Source: Vigna angularis
Lineage: Eukaryota; Streptophyta; Magnoliopsida; Fabales; Fabaceae
Direction: 5' to 3'
NCBI RefSeq assembly: GCF_016808095.1
Contig: NC_068978.1
Location: forward strand, 28,779,306-28,843,305
Length of the DNA: 64,000 nt
Every line of letters begins with the position of its first letter. Within the stretch, counting starts at the first letter, position 1. The notes under the pieces are model-generated. The model was not told the DNA's origin and ran no database searches. It was given only the letters and a program-made list of their open reading frames with translations. The position numbers were made by a program, and so were the translations under genes. This document shows, piece after piece, positions 1 to 11,601 of the stretch.

Positions 1-510
1 ATTACGCTGATAAGAAGTTGATATTGTCTTTTGTTGAGAGATGGCATAGAGAGACAAACATTTTTCATGTCCATATTGGTGAGATGATCGTCACACTATA
101 AGACGTCTCCATACTACTACATTTGCCTATAGTGGGACAATTTTGTCCAAATAAACCTCTAGACTTTTAAACGGCTTTGGAAACTCTCATGCAATGTTGT
201 AGTCCCCACGTAAGATTGAGTTGGTTAAGAGACATATATAACGAATGTTGGGAGAACTAACAGTAGGAATATATCGCATGAGCCTATCTATTCCATCTTA
301 TTGGATACACAATTTTATGGATAAAACTGTCACATACATTTGTGTATCCTATTTGATTCTCTTTAGAGATCTGCTGTCATATGGCAGATATACCTAAGCA
401 GTTATTGCACTTGCTCACTTGTACAAGTAGATTGAAGAGGCTAGCTTTGCATAAACAAAGCAATTAGTTGGATATCTAATTGTTTTACAAGTACACATAT
501 ATCTTACACT
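1..510 (+). pseudogene. Plant mobile domain (MAIN-like) pseudogene fragment
   Basis: Not an open frame, but conceptual translation from the window edge reads like the plant mobile domain found in MAIN proteins and in many Mutator-like and retroelement-linked genes. Seen in order: a VERWHRETNIFHV segment, IGEMIVTL, a stop, DVSILLHLPIVGQF, LSWLRDIY, and further on a YGRYT..AVIALAHLYK segment. At least five in-frame stops and one or more frame changes break it, so it cannot make protein. The left end lies outside the window. The domain is thought to act in nucleic-acid or silencing contexts, but nothing here shows function. The assignment rests on motif order only. Confidence 0.6.
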
Positions 511-992
511 TTGATTTCCTTTACACTTTTCCTCATTTATAATATTCTATAAACTACTGGAATATTTTAAAATTTTTGAAACATGTTACAGGTAAATTTT
601 TTGTTTTGTAATTTTTTTCAAATTCTTTAGTCTTTACGATATTCTCTAAATATTATTATTAGGATTAAAGATGTTTTTAATAATTAAATTTATATATAAA
701 ATTAAAGTTTGCGTCTCTTTCAAATTTAAAAAATGAATAGATATAATCTTTTTAATCTAATAATATTAATTTTTTAAAATTTGTTAAATGGTGTTTTAAA
801 ATAGTATTTAAGTTCAAACGTGTTAAAATTGTGCAAACAATTCAAACGTTATTCTAAAACGTATTTAACACATAAAAAATTAATACAGTTGATTTAAAAG
901 AACTATATCCATTTATTAAGTTTGAGAACAAAAATGTATTAAAGTGTGAAATAATAAACAAAATTCAATAAACATATTTAACCATTGTTATT

Positions 993-994
<2 letters not shown>

Positions 995-1068
<74 letters not shown>
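995..1068. repeat. (TA)n microsatellite
   Basis: About 74 bases of nearly pure TA with one AA interruption near 1039. It lies in a gene-free AT-rich stretch (511-1440) in which nothing else was recognised. The short frames that cross it are artefacts of the repeat. Confidence 0.95.
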
Positions 1069-1071
<3 letters not shown>

Positions 1072-1439
1072 AATATAATTTTCTCATCTAGTCTTTTTTT
1101 TTCAAATATTTTATTTATTGTCCTTCTTAAATCCTTATTCTTTTTCCCTTTAAGAAAATGCAAGCATAAATTTACATATAGTATATTTGTAAAGGAAGAA
1201 CAAGCAGTGATAAAAATTAACTATCCACCAAAAACAATATCATTACTAAATTTAACTAAATTAATTAATAATATCATATAGATGTATCTTTAAATACCTA
1301 AGTGTCTAAATATAAAAGGTTATTACTTAAAAATGAGTTTGAAACAGGATTAAGATAACTTTTAAGATTACACGAATATTTAATTAATATTTTTTATTTA
1401 AATTAATTTAAGGTTTTTATTTCGGTATAGATGTTTGGG

Positions 1440-2470
1440 ATGGAGATGCAGATCTTGTTGGTGTGTCTTTGCTGTTTCTAAATGTCTGGAACTCTTACTT
1501 CTCCTTAGCTGATGTCACTTGCTCATCTTTCTAGACATCGTTCACATTCCATCTGCTTGCACAACTCGTCCACTTCAACAGAGGGGGGTACCTGCGAAGA
1601 TATTCCGATGCTCAAGTCAGACGTGGGTTATGGAGCTTCAGCTCTTAAGGAGAAATATTATCCTTACAATAGAGTATTTTTCAATTCAATAGAACGTACC
1701 TGGTCTTCCCTCTCTTTTCTGTATTTAACCTTAATAAAATCTGTAACAGACTTACCTTAAACAGTTTACCTTAAAATCCGGTCAGTTGCCCGTAATCCGC
1801 GTCATTCATATCTTTAATCAGATCTTTTTGACTATTTCATCTTCTGATGGACTATCAGTCCAATTACTTAAATGTTGGGCCATGGCCCAACATCGTTTAA
1901 CTTAACTGAGCGCTAAACTTGGATTGACCTGATTGAGTGAATCTAGTTTGACTTTTAACGTGCGCGGGGCATGTTTGATCTGGGTTGACGAGCGCTTCTA
2001 AACCAGCGGATAGAGCGGTCGTTATTGGATGACGAATGTTAATGCTTATGACTTAGTGAATAGAGCGATCGTTATTGGATATGGATACCAACCACTCGCC
2101 TTAGGTATCTTACTATACATAATGCCCCCTAAGTCCGAGTGAACCGTTCGGTACGGGCAGGTTGACTATAGGACTTCGGAGTGATGATTGTCGTGGGGAG
2201 TCCCTTCTGCGCACCGTTTCATTTTGACACTTCATTTGCCAAACAAGCCTTTAGGTTTTCTCGCTTTGGAGGCAGTTGCAGAGTCTAAAAAACAGAGCCG
2301 TTAGATCATCCTGATCTTGCGGTGCACGTTGCTTTATGCCAGTTTCCCCTTATTAATGCGAAAGGATATTTGAAAAAAGCCTGGTCAACTCAACCGTCAC
2401 GTATCATTTATGCGCCAACTTCTTTCTTTTCCCACATTCTCTAACTTTCTTTATCGCGGTTTGTCAGGTA
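1440..2470 (+). mobile_element. LTR/leader-like remnant of a gypsy-type element
   Basis: A higher-GC island. It holds ggtacctgcgaagatattccg followed by 'atgctcaagtcag' near 1590-1622. This resembles, at a distance, the R-U5 stretch of the LTR fragment near 61740-61790 (cgtcggagtg...gcaggtacc), read as a related leader. It also has CCGTTCGGT near 2145 and a repeated 'atagagcg.tcgttattggat' at about 2009 and 2060. It lies directly upstream of the gypsy-type gag pseudogene, so it is read as that element's LTR/leader. Exact ends and target duplications were not found. Confidence 0.45.
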
Positions 2471-2473
2471 ACC

Positions 2474-3830
2474 ATGGAACCTTGCCCTGTTTTGCATTGC
2501 TCGCCAGAATCCGTGGAAGAAAGGGGGCGAAGTAGCAACATCGAGACATCAGAAGCCTCCTTTGCCGGAGTTCATCGTGAAATCACCACCATACTTAATG
2601 GTGAAAGTGCTTTTTTATATGGTAATGTCGCCACCGAGAACCCGAAAAACCCTTCTTCGTTGTCTCCTAGTGTTAGTGGTTACGACTGGGCTTCGCGTGA
2701 TGTAAGTGATTTTCATAGTCTGTTTAGTAGCAAACCTGTACTGTAGGATTGGGTAGAGAATAGTTGTATCCTGAGGACCGTAAGTTACAAATCTTGTATA
2801 AAATTGAATGCATGTCGGGATAGTGAAAGGGTTTTCCACGGTAAAGAGAACTTTGCTGATGATTTTTTTTATGCCTACTCTTGCTTGTTTTACTATATGT
2901 AAGTGAGGTTACCCTTTAATGCGTTTCAGTTGGCTATGTGCCAAACTTTGGCCATTAAACCGACTTCATCCTTGTTTCTGCACTTCTTTAGAGCGTGACC
3001 AGTCGCAAGGCGAGGTTGGGTGTCCTTGATTTCTGAAACTGGGAATGCCCTTCTGGAACTGTATTCCCAATCTTTTAGAGGTTTTAAAGATAAGTTTTTT
3101 AGAGTAACGATCATTGAGTTAGGTCGCCCCTTCTTTTTTAATGAGGATAACAACCCTAGGTTCCCCTTTACTGGACTCAAGATCCTCTTAAATTCACGTC
3201 TTGGTTGGAAGATAAAATGACCATTGACGAATTGGACGCCCTGAATGTGTTGACCACGCTGCCCCACCTCTTTTCTTCCCGGAAGATTATAAACTGCCTT
3301 GAGCCTGATGATTTTGACTCAAGGGTGTTTGGTATGTTCTTCTTACTGATGTCCTTAGGTGTTATGCAACCGTGATTGATTTTCGGATAATGTCTTTTGT
3401 TTGCAGATATCATGGGAAGAAAGGTCTCTGCTCGTGACTGGTTTAGGATTATGACTGAATCCAAGTCGGGCAACGTTCGTGATGTCCAAAGGGCTACTGA
3501 AGGTGTCTCGAGGGAAAAGGCCAACAGTTCTATGCAGACAGATCGGGTGGCATCTCCGGAGGTGACGGTTGTCGAAGACCGTCTGTTTGTAAGGAAGCGG
3601 AAGGGAGGGTAGATAGTCGAGAAGTCGACTAACTCAAAGAAAACGAAAGAGTCTGAAGAGCTGGTCAATCATCCTATCCCTGGTGGTATTTAGAGTTCAG
3701 CTTTCAATTTGGGTCACAAAATTGCCTTCAATTCGGATGAAGCGGAGAAAAAGGTAGTTGAAGGTATGACCGAGCAACAAATGATGGATACAACCGTTGT
3801 GTGGCTGGCTGTGGGTTTAACTTGAAAGTG
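2474..3830 (+). pseudogene. Gypsy-type gag-like pseudogene ('putative gypsy type transposon' family)
   Basis: The start ATG at 2474 opens a 90-residue stretch rich in S/P/E that contains SLSPSVSGYDWASRDVSDFH, a signature of the legume gag-like family often annotated as 'putative gypsy type transposon' (PF04195-like). A stop at 2744 interrupts it. Family-like sequence resumes (HGKENFADDFFY near 2845), then ALLELYSQSFRGFKDKFFRV at about 3047-3106 and FSSRKIINCLEPDDFDSRVF near 3270-3330. An intron-like gap with GT..AG follows (about 3331-3406), then DIMGRKVSARDWFRIMTES. More stops occur (3610 and later). This is a decayed, spliced retroelement gene; the family is recognised from memory and was not searched. 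Confidence 0.7.
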
Positions 3831-4157
3831 AACAAACACTTTTATGTATATTTTAGGGTTCAGCTTGGGCACTAAATTCAAAAACAACGTTTAAGTAAAA
3901 AGTGAATAAATAAAAATGATAAAATCCTTCTGCTTTTTCTCTTTAAATTTCTTATTTCTAACACTAATTTCAAATTTGATTTTGAGTTAAAAACATGAGC
4001 AATCTTACCATTATTAGTTCATTATCTTTCTAGCAAACAAGGAGTGCTAAATTCAAAATTTGAATTGAGAATATCCATATCCATATTACCTTCTATCTTG
4101 TTTGATAATTAATGTTGTAACAATATAAGAAACTATAGAAATCTCATTTTCATACTT

Positions 4158-4194
<37 letters not shown>

Positions 4195-4750
4195 GAATAT
4201 CACCCTTTGAGTTGGGATGAGTAAAAAATTTGAAATGGAAAATTTAAAACGTAGAGAAAATTTTAAAACTTTTTATATCTGTAACTAATTAAGATAATTT
4301 AATTTTTTTAAGAAGTTTTTCCTTCTCCATCAAGCTAATATGTATTTTAAAAACCTATACATTATTTATATTATATCAATTTTTTTGCTATTTTTTAAAT
4401 ACTCTAAAGCTACTAGTGCACATTACACACCAAAAAAAGAATAATAAGAAACCTGAGATTAAACTAAGAATACATGGTTTGTATATTTTTATTTAACACC
4501 AAAAGTTACATATATTAAACATTCAGTTTATTGAAGCGTAACATTTGCTTGTCCAACAAAGCATATATCTTCCGATTTCAACGCTTCAAATTTATCCCTT
4601 TCATTGAAACTGCTAACGTTTGATTCCCAACAAACCATTCTCGAATTTCTGCAAAATTGTGTAAGAAAAAACGTAACAAGAAAGAGATTGGCGTAAATAT
4701 AGATTGATTGATCGTCTTCTTCTTCTTCATCATCATTATCTTCCTTTTCA
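3831..4750. other. AT-rich intergenic stretch with (TAA)n at 4159-4194
   Basis: No gene was recognised. A clean 12-unit trinucleotide repeat lies at 4159-4194. The final 60 bases before the next gene are rich in TTC/TCA (ttcttcttcttcatcatcat), as in a plant 5' UTR. Confidence 0.8.
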
Positions 4751-5131
4751 ATGGGAGATAGAAATGGAGATGTTAGAGTATATCTCATCTATGGGTTGAT
4801 TCTGGCATGCACTGCTGCAGGAGGTGTTTTTCTTTGTATGTATTTAATATATTCAGATTCAAGATTGGTTTATTTCTATCTGATTGCTGGCATGACCTTG
4901 GTTACAATACCATGGTGTTTTTGGCTTCTCATTTATATGTATAGATGTTTTATTAAACCCATCCATGGCCAATTTGGTAATGGTAACCATGGTGAGGTTG
5001 CTCCTGCTTCTGAAAATATTGCCCTAACAAATATTGTGACAAAACCTGGTGCTGAAAGTGCTCCTGATGAAGATGGTGGAGAACGCCATGTTCGTTTTGG
5101 AGAAGCGGTTGAGATTGAGAAACAAAGCTGA
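4751..5131 (+). CDS. Small two-helix membrane protein, 126 aa
   Basis: A single-exon frame with a sensible start (ATG after a pyrimidine-rich leader, in fair context) and no internal defect. The protein is predicted to be a small integral membrane protein. A short N-terminus (MGDRNGDVR) leads into hydrophobic helix 1 at about residues 10-33 (YLIYGLILACTAAGGVFLCM). Helix 2 spans about residues 40-65 (VYFYLIAGMTLVTIPWCFWL). The hydrophilic tail ends in an RHVRFGEAVEI motif. I recall plant proteins of this length with two helices and a terminal VRFGE-type box; none has a function I can name. Both termini are probably on the same side of the membrane. The gene stands alone between decayed retroelements. 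Its codon usage and open frame look real, unlike the surrounding relics. Confidence 0.8.
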   Translation: MGDRNGDVRVYLIYGLILACTAAGGVFLCMYLIYSDSRLVYFYLIAGMTLVTIPWCFWLLIYMYRCFIKPIHGQFGNGNHGEVAPASENIALTNIVTKPGAESAPDEDGGERHVRFGEAVEIEKQS

Positions 5132-6179
5132 GAACATTATTATTATGAAGAAGTTGGCCAGAAGTAACAAGAAAGTCCAAGGAAGAAGTAGTTCAGACCT
5201 GAGAAAGTGAAAAAAATTGCCTTTGAAATCTTGATGGATGAGGATTTCTATGCATGGTGGTGGTGGTGTTAGAGGGAATCAAGCTTAAGTGATTTAGTGT
5301 GCATAGGTGAATGTTCAAACATGTGGCATGCAACACAAATGTATAATATTGTTAGGGTTAGAGAGGTTGATGCATGCATGAGAATATGAGATGTGACATA
5401 ATAGTGAGATGAGTAGAGAAATTGGTTAATTAGGTTAGAAAAGGGACAAAGTGGTACGAGAAAAGTTCACTAGGATGTTTTTTCTGTTTTCAGGAGTGAT
5501 TTTGTAAGGAGTTTTGTATTTTCCTTTTAAGGATGTGTATTTGGATGTATATATGAGTTAGAATTGAAATAGGAAAAACAAAAGTTACAAGCCTTCTTAC
5601 TTGACCTTGATCTTTATTGAATTCTTCTATTTTTTTTTCTCTTATACTTTTTTGTTTTGTTTTTTCAAGTAAACGGGGAAAGATAAGAAAAAAAAGATAC
5701 ATGAATAGGTCAAGGGTTTTATATCCTAGCCAAATCTAATAATGAATACTAAAATGAAAAGACCAAATAGAAAAAATGAACTTTTTAAATATTTTGACAC
5801 CTTTTCCTCTTGATATTTCACTGCTTGTTTTTGTTTGATTTGATTAAGTTGGTATGTCAAATGGAGAACACATCTTGAATTAATTGTAAGAAAGACCTCA
5901 ATATGCTTATGATGTCCTAAGACACAAACCATATACCTAATAAACACCTAAAGTCTATAATAAATACTAATATTTAATGCATATATGAAATTTGTTGCAT
6001 CTTGAATGAGTCCTTCCTAGGTCACACACTATAACATTACGAAAGAGTCTAAAAACACTAGATTCTTTAGTTATTTTGACATGTCCTTGTAAAGTTGGGT
6101 AATGTAGGTTTTAATTAATAAGACGTTCTTGATCACTCAAAGTAACATAAAAATTCAACTAATGAAAATGTAATAAATT
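5132..6179. other. 3' flank and AT-rich intergenic DNA
   Basis: This contains the presumed 3' UTR of the small membrane-protein gene, then AT-rich DNA with T-runs near 5620-5660. No coding, RNA or element signature was recognised. Confidence 0.7.
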
Positions 6180-6560
6180 CAGGTTGACAAAAGTCTTAGT
6201 CTCTATACCGTATGACCGTTCGGTCAGTCACAAACTGGATGGTCAACCATAACTCATATATTCTAAAAGGCTACTAATGAATCCGGCTGACCACCAAACA
6301 AATAAGTCAATCATGAATCTGACTGAGTACATTAACCTTAATACTTATCAACTTAAGAGTAAAGTATGATTACATACAATTGGGTCATAATTAGGTCAAT
6401 GCTAATAAAAAACTTACCTTAAAACCTATAAATAGAGGTTTGAGGTAAGGAGGTAGCTTACATACATTTACTGTTGCATTAATTGTTAATTGTCAAACGT
6501 TAAAGATCTTAAATAGTTTATGTAAAAATTTATTAACTTCGATGTTTTGATGAATGATGT
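6180..6560 (+). mobile_element. LTR fragment, plus orientation
   Basis: A TATA-box block (acctataaatagaggtttgag) at about 6423-6443 is followed by 'gttgcattaattgttaattgtcaaacgttaa'-type sequence near 6474-6503. The same block occurs in reverse complement at about 26000-26110 and again near 26740-26830, so all three belong to one LTR family. CCGTTCGGT lies near 6209. It is placed just upstream of the gypsy relic, but its sequence does not match that element's 3' LTR. Confidence 0.6.
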
Positions 6561-6972
6561 TATTTGTTATATATCTTATATGATTAGTTTTGTTATTATT
6601 CTTTAGTTTGTATTTTGGACATAACTCATATTTCTTTCATTATAAATAAAGTACTTTGTGTGTATTTTCTATACAAGGAAGATTGGTTTCATACATAATG
6701 TTTCACTACATTCAATATGGTTTCTAGACTCTAAGGTTCTTTTGAAAAAGTTTCATTGCCACTTGTCACTGTCATTATTGCTGAAGTTTCAATTTCGACC
6801 GACGACCACAAGATTCTGCTTGTCTTGATCAAGTGACCCAAACGTCATCGAGATCATTGCCATCGGAAAATAAACTAGGGAGTTATCAATAGGCTTGCTA
6901 CTCAATACTATCAACCTCCTCCACATAAAGTGCAAAGAAGGAAGTATGAAAGAGAGAGTCAACCAAGAAAGT

Positions 6973-8440
6973 TAGGATAAACCTCCCTTATTTCTATGGG
7001 AAGGAAGACGTTGGAGCTTACTTAGATTGGGAAATAAAAGTAAAATAACTTTTTAAGTGTCATAAACTAAGTGAAGAGAGAAAGGTCTCCCTAGCAGCCT
7101 AAAGCTTCCAAGGAAATGCCATATATTAGTGGACTTCCCTAGTGAGAGAGAAAAGACTCTCTAATTTTCCTCAAGTCAATTATTGGAATGACTTGAAAAG
7201 TGCCATAAGAAGAAGGCACATGCCTTCCTACTATCATAGGGAGCTAAGAGAGAAACTCTAGAGGCTCAAACAAAAAGACATGAGTGTAAAAGAGTATAGA
7301 CAAAGAATGAAGCTCTATATTATGAGGGCAGGTGTTAGAGAGAAGGAAGAGACAACCATATCTAAGTTTCTTAGTGGTCTCCAACTTGAGATTAGAGATA
7401 GAGTGAAATTGTTGCCTTACCAAGACTTAAATGACTTCGTACAAATTTGCATAAAGTTAGAACAAAAACTCTTGAGAAAAAGTTTGAAAACTCTCCACTC
7501 TAACTCTAGTATTAAGAAAGACTACAAGAGAGAGGGTAAACAAGTTGAAGAAGAAGAACCATCTAGGAATCTAAGGAAAGAGAAGAAAGAAGAGAGGAAA
7601 AGGAAAGACCAAGGGTGGGAACATCATCTCACACTCACACTAGTAAAATTAAGTGTTTTAAGTGTCTTGTTACATGTCACATTTTATCACAATGCCCCAC
7701 CAAAAGGACCATGTTCTTAAGGGGTATTGATGTCTATAGTAGCCAAGATGAGGAAACTGAGAATGAGAGTGAAAAGCTTCGCACAACCAAGAGAGAATAT
7801 GTCCATCATTGTGAAGGATACCTTCTTATGATAATAAGAGATCTCTGCAATCAACTTAGTTCTCAAGAACTAACACAAAAGGAGAACATCTTTCACACAA
7901 GATGCAAAGTTTTAGAAAATGCATGTCCTCTTATTGTAGATAGTGATTCATATTGTCATTGTTGTAGCACTAGGTTGGTTGAAAAGTTAGCATTAACTAT
8001 CATAACCTTACTAACTTCAATGGGTTAATGATGATAAGAAAATAGTATAGTTAATCAACAAGTGATGATTAAGGTTTCACAGGCAATTATAAAGATAATG
8101 TGCTATGTGACATAGTACCTATGAAAGCTTGTCATATTTTGTTGGGAAGGCCTTGGTTATTTGACAAAGAATCCATACATAATGGTTATACTAATGAAAT
8201 AACCATCACTCACAATGAGAGAAACTTTATACTTCATGCTTTGAGACCTTCTCAAGTGGAAAAGGATCATGCACAAATAAGAAATAAAAGAGAAAAAGAT
8301 AAAGATAAAAAGAAAAATAAAGACACTTTCAAAGGTCAATGTTCTAAGTTTCAAAGAAACCAACGCAAGTCCAAAGAGTCCTCCAACAAAAGAGTCATTA
8401 TGTTAAGGACCATAGGCTCGTGTGGAGAAACAAAATAGGT
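6973..8440 (+). pseudogene. Gypsy gag-protease pseudogene
   Basis: Translation with several stops gives a retrotransposon gag (AYLDWEIKVK, then LREKL..LKQKDMSVKEYRQRM, then EETTISKFLSGLQLEIRDRV at 7349-7408). A highly charged linker follows, then a CCHC knuckle near 7642-7690 (CFKCLVTCHILSQC). The next part matches the pepsin-like protease region: ENIFHTRCKV, then LIVDSDSYCHCCSTRLVEKL near 7930-7990. After a frame change come LCDIVPMKACHILLGRPWLF (about 8102-8161) and a lysine-rich tail. The usual family motif around the catalytic Asp is altered (VDSDSY). Stops lie inside gag, at 7718 and at 8026. Confidence 0.8.
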
Positions 8441-8780
8441 ATTCTTACCATCTTCCTCAAGAAGAATGGAAAGACATGACCAAATAAAAACTTGTGTTTG
8501 AAAAAAGACATCACTCCAAAAACACAGGCATTCAACACAAGGCAAATAAGTGCTTAAAGGAACATGCTCCTAAACTCCAAAACCTTGATAACTTAATTCA
8601 TCAAAGGGGTATAATCCTTGGGAGCTGCATACTTTATATAATTATTCTACTAATACTTATATTATCTTGTGTTCTTTGTAGAAGGCTATTTGTTCCCGGG
8701 GAAGAAAACCAAACATCTCCAAAAAGGAAGGGGATGTTGCCATAAGACAAGTTGAAAATTTGAGGGCAAATCTTTTCAAG

Positions 8781-9650
8781 AGGAGGTGGGGGGGAGGGGG
8801 GGTGTATACCCCCTAGCCATGGAAAATTACTTTCAAGAAGGGTTGAAGTCATCTATTGAAAGTAGGTCTAAACTCTTTCTCTTGGGTCATCATGGCGCTT
8901 ATAGTAGAGTATTAATAATTTAAGCCTTGTATTATAGGTCAAGTAGTTTTGAATTTTCTTTTGGGCTTTGTATTATAGGTCAAGTAGTCTAGGATTTATT
9001 TTTGGACTTTGTATTTTTGACCAAGTAGAGTAGGGTTTTTGGTCAACTTAGGCCAACTAATGTTGACCCAAGTGGACGTCCATTAGCATGTCTTGACCAT
9101 TTGGTCAAAGTTTTAACCTAGCTTGGTGAACAATAGTGTGGGATGTTCCACCTTTGTGAGTGTGACCATGCGTCATGATCACATTGGAGAGGATTTTTCA
9201 TAGGTAGTGGCAACATGTCACTCTAGGAATGAAGAAGATTCTCCATAGGTAGTGGTCACATGTCCTCTTCCTATTGGAAAGGATTTTCACCTTGGTCTCC
9301 AAGTTAGGTCAAGTTTGTTTTTTTAGAGTTTTGCTTCTACAAATTGGAGACACCCTAAGCCTATAAATAGAGATGTGTCACCCTTATATTCTCAAGGCTA
9401 GAGCATCTCATGTGGTTACCTCTATTCATTTTCCTCTAGAGTTGGCTTAACTTCTCTAAGAACATAATCAAACACCACCTCATCAGCTTCTAAACTCCAA
9501 GGTTGTGAGCTTCTTCACCCATTATCCACCTTGCTTCCGCACCTTCATCATCACCTTAACATTTCTTCATGCTTTAGCCTAACATAACTTGATGAGGTTG
9601 CTATCACTAAAGGTATTTTATGTTTGTATTTTAGGATTTTTATGTTTGTT
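8781..9650 (+). mobile_element. Polypurine tract and 3' LTR of the gypsy relic
   Basis: The purine run aggaggtgggggggaggggg sits immediately before TGTATACCCCC at 8803, a typical PPT/LTR junction. The LTR holds three imperfect 40-42 base direct repeats (starting about 8924, 8964 and 9006; core 'ctttgtattataggtcaagtag'). Its TATA box is at about 9360 (cctataaatagagatgtgtc). The right end was not fixed precisely. The polypyrimidine TTC/TCC tract at 9760-9840 lies just beyond. Confidence 0.6.
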
Positions 9651-10283
9651 GTAGATTAAGCATACTTTTTGAAGACGTAAATTTACTTATGTTGCATTTA
9701 TAACAAACATTAATTTTTTTAATTTTTTTCGACATTTTTACTAAATTTCTTTTAATTTGTTGTTCTTCTTCCTTTTCTTCTTTTTCTCCTTCTCCTATTT
9801 CTTCTTTTTCTCCTTCTCATACTTCTTGTTCTAGTTCTTCTCCATCTCATAAACCTAAAATTACATAAGCATAAAACATCTAATATACCAAAATTTATGA
9901 GAGAAAACTCATAATGGAAGTGTAAAAGAAAAAAAAAATTGGTAGCGAAATGGAGAAAAACCAACTTGCTTCGCCTCGACACTACACTTGGGTGGAAAAA
10001 CCATCGTGGTTTGCATCGCCTTCACTATTCTTAGTGGAAGAACCATCATGGTTTGCGTTGTCACTGCAATTTTCATTGTCACTGCTCTTGGTTGTTGTTG
10101 TTCTTTGTTGTCATTGTAGGGTATGTGTTTTAGTTGAAAACCTCTCGCAAACAGTGCTACGAGGAGTGGAACGTTGTTTCTAGGATTTGAGGAAACTCAA
10201 TATTTACGCCAATTATTTTAGTAAGAAATAGAAATATCAAAGTTTATATATAATTAAGGAGCAACAAACGTAAATATCATGTG
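9651..10283. other. Intergenic stretch with TTC/TCC-rich tract
   Basis: A polypyrimidine-rich tract lies at about 9760-9840. Downstream is a short, internally repetitive sequence around 'gaaccatcrtggtttgc' (9996-10055). No gene was recognised. Confidence 0.6.
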
Positions 10284-10537
10284 TGTCTATTTATGTATGA
10301 CCTGTAGGGAACATACACAAAAAAATGCTTGGTCGTATACTTGTAATTAATTGCTTAATATTTACATATATTATCCTAGTAACAAAGACAAATATCAAAA
10401 TTTACCCTAGTCCAATGTAAACTTTGATATTTACCTATATTACTAGGATAATAGATATAAATATTGAACAAGTAATTACAAGTATGTCACCAATCATTAT
10501 TTATGTATGTTCCCTATGGGTCAAAAGTAAGTAGACA
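10284..10537. mobile_element. Foldback (palindromic) MITE-like element
   Basis: The left arm from 10284 (tgtctatttatgtatgacc...tagggaacatac) is the imperfect reverse complement of the right arm ending at 10537 (...gtatgttccctatggg..gtagaca). The arms run about 115 bases each with roughly four in five bases matching, and meet near 10410-10420. The whole unit would fold into one long hairpin. It sits just left of duplication block A and is absent from block B. No target-site duplication was identified. Confidence 0.65.
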
Positions 10538-10699
10538 AACCTAATAGACTAGTTTTATATTAGTAATAAATTCTCATAGAAAAATTAAGTTATCGATAGT
10601 TTAAAAAATAGTATAAAAGGAAATACAATACATAATGGATAGTAAATTATTTCTTAAATTAACATCTTAGGATATGGATAATCAAGTTTTTGTATTAGC

Positions 10700-11217
10700 T
10701 AGATTTGTCAAGATGGGTTAAAACTCGCGAGCCAACTTGATCCACCATGTGTTCGAGTTGGATTGAGTTAAAAAAATGGCAAATTTTGGCATGGGCCAAA
10801 AATTAACCTAATCCACCTAAGAACCGACTCACCCGAGTTGAACCTATGGTGAGCCGGGTTGGCTCACCAACCCATCCATAAATTCTAAATATTAAATTAT
10901 ATTAAAAAAATGAAACCCTAAATGTTCTTCTTCAAATATGTTTGGATTGTATTGTATTTTTGTGATTTTAGATTACATTTGGATTTAAATTTATTTAGAT
11001 TTCAATTAGAAAAAAATTGTAATTTGTTTTTGGATTAAAGAAAAAAATTTATAATTAAGTGGGTCCACCCGTTTAATCTGTCAATATGTAGTATGTTGAG
11101 TCAGATTCAAATATTTTAAACTCACTAATAAGTAAGTCGGGTTGGATGGATTCACTAAATGGTAAACTCATGGTAGACCGAGTAAGACTTGAGTGAATGA
11201 CTTTGTTGATAGTTGTA
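10700..11217. mobile_element. hAT-like non-autonomous element, 518 bp
   Basis: It interrupts block A precisely. The flanking 8-base duplications GTATTAGC (10692-10699) and GTATTAAC (11218-11225) differ at one base, and hAT elements make 8-base duplications. The ends TAGATTTGTCAAGATGG and, inverted, TACAACTATCAACAAAG match in 9 of the first 14 positions. Block B has the empty site near 17176-17183 (ctattagt followed by atatata). The interior is non-coding, with repeated GGGTTGG/CAACCC-like words ('gagccgggttggctcaccaac'). Confidence 0.65.
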
Positions 11218-11224
11218 GTATTAA

Positions 11225-11227
<3 letters not shown>

Positions 11228-11262
<35 letters not shown>
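11228..11262. repeat. (TA)n microsatellite
   Basis: About 35 bases of TA directly after the hAT-like element; the empty-site paralogue has only a short 'tatatata' here. Confidence 0.9.
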
Positions 11263-11267
<5 letters not shown>

Positions 11268-11601
11268 AAGATAAGAAATAAAAACTCATTATGAATTAAA
11301 ACTAACAAATAAGTAAAAAAAATATTTACTTTGAACAAATTAATGTATAAGAATTGTATAAATTAATTTATACATATCAATTAAAGTTTTTTATTTTTGT
11401 GTTGAGAACTTACAAATCTTGATCATTTATGATTATTGAAAGTAAAAGTCAGTTAGTAAATAGATTTTCACTTTAAAACACATGCATATTTTCATTATTT
11501 TTCAAAACAATATAGCGAATGTTCTTCTTCTATTAAATCAAAATATTTCTCTGCATTTTATTATTAAGAAAGAAATGACAAACAAAAGGTATCATTGATA
11601 A

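Larger units (their letters stand above)
6720..9650 (+). mobile_element. Gutted Ty3/gypsy retrotransposon
   Basis: Parts appear in the normal order. A degenerate initiator-tRNA primer-binding-like site (tggtttctagactctaagg, near 6719) comes first, then gag, a zinc knuckle and a protease-like region. Reverse transcriptase, RNase H and integrase are missing. Next come a short stretch from the 3' end of the internal region, a purine tract (8781-8802) and a 3' LTR. The element is therefore internally deleted and has stops, so it cannot move on its own. Confidence 0.75.

Noticed and set aside
985..1281. Open frames with long alternating Ile/Tyr runs
   Set aside because: Products of the TA microsatellite; the same applies at 21604-21885.
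9950..10183. 77-residue frame with repeated PSWFA
   Set aside because: Short internal repeats in intergenic DNA; no known protein family.
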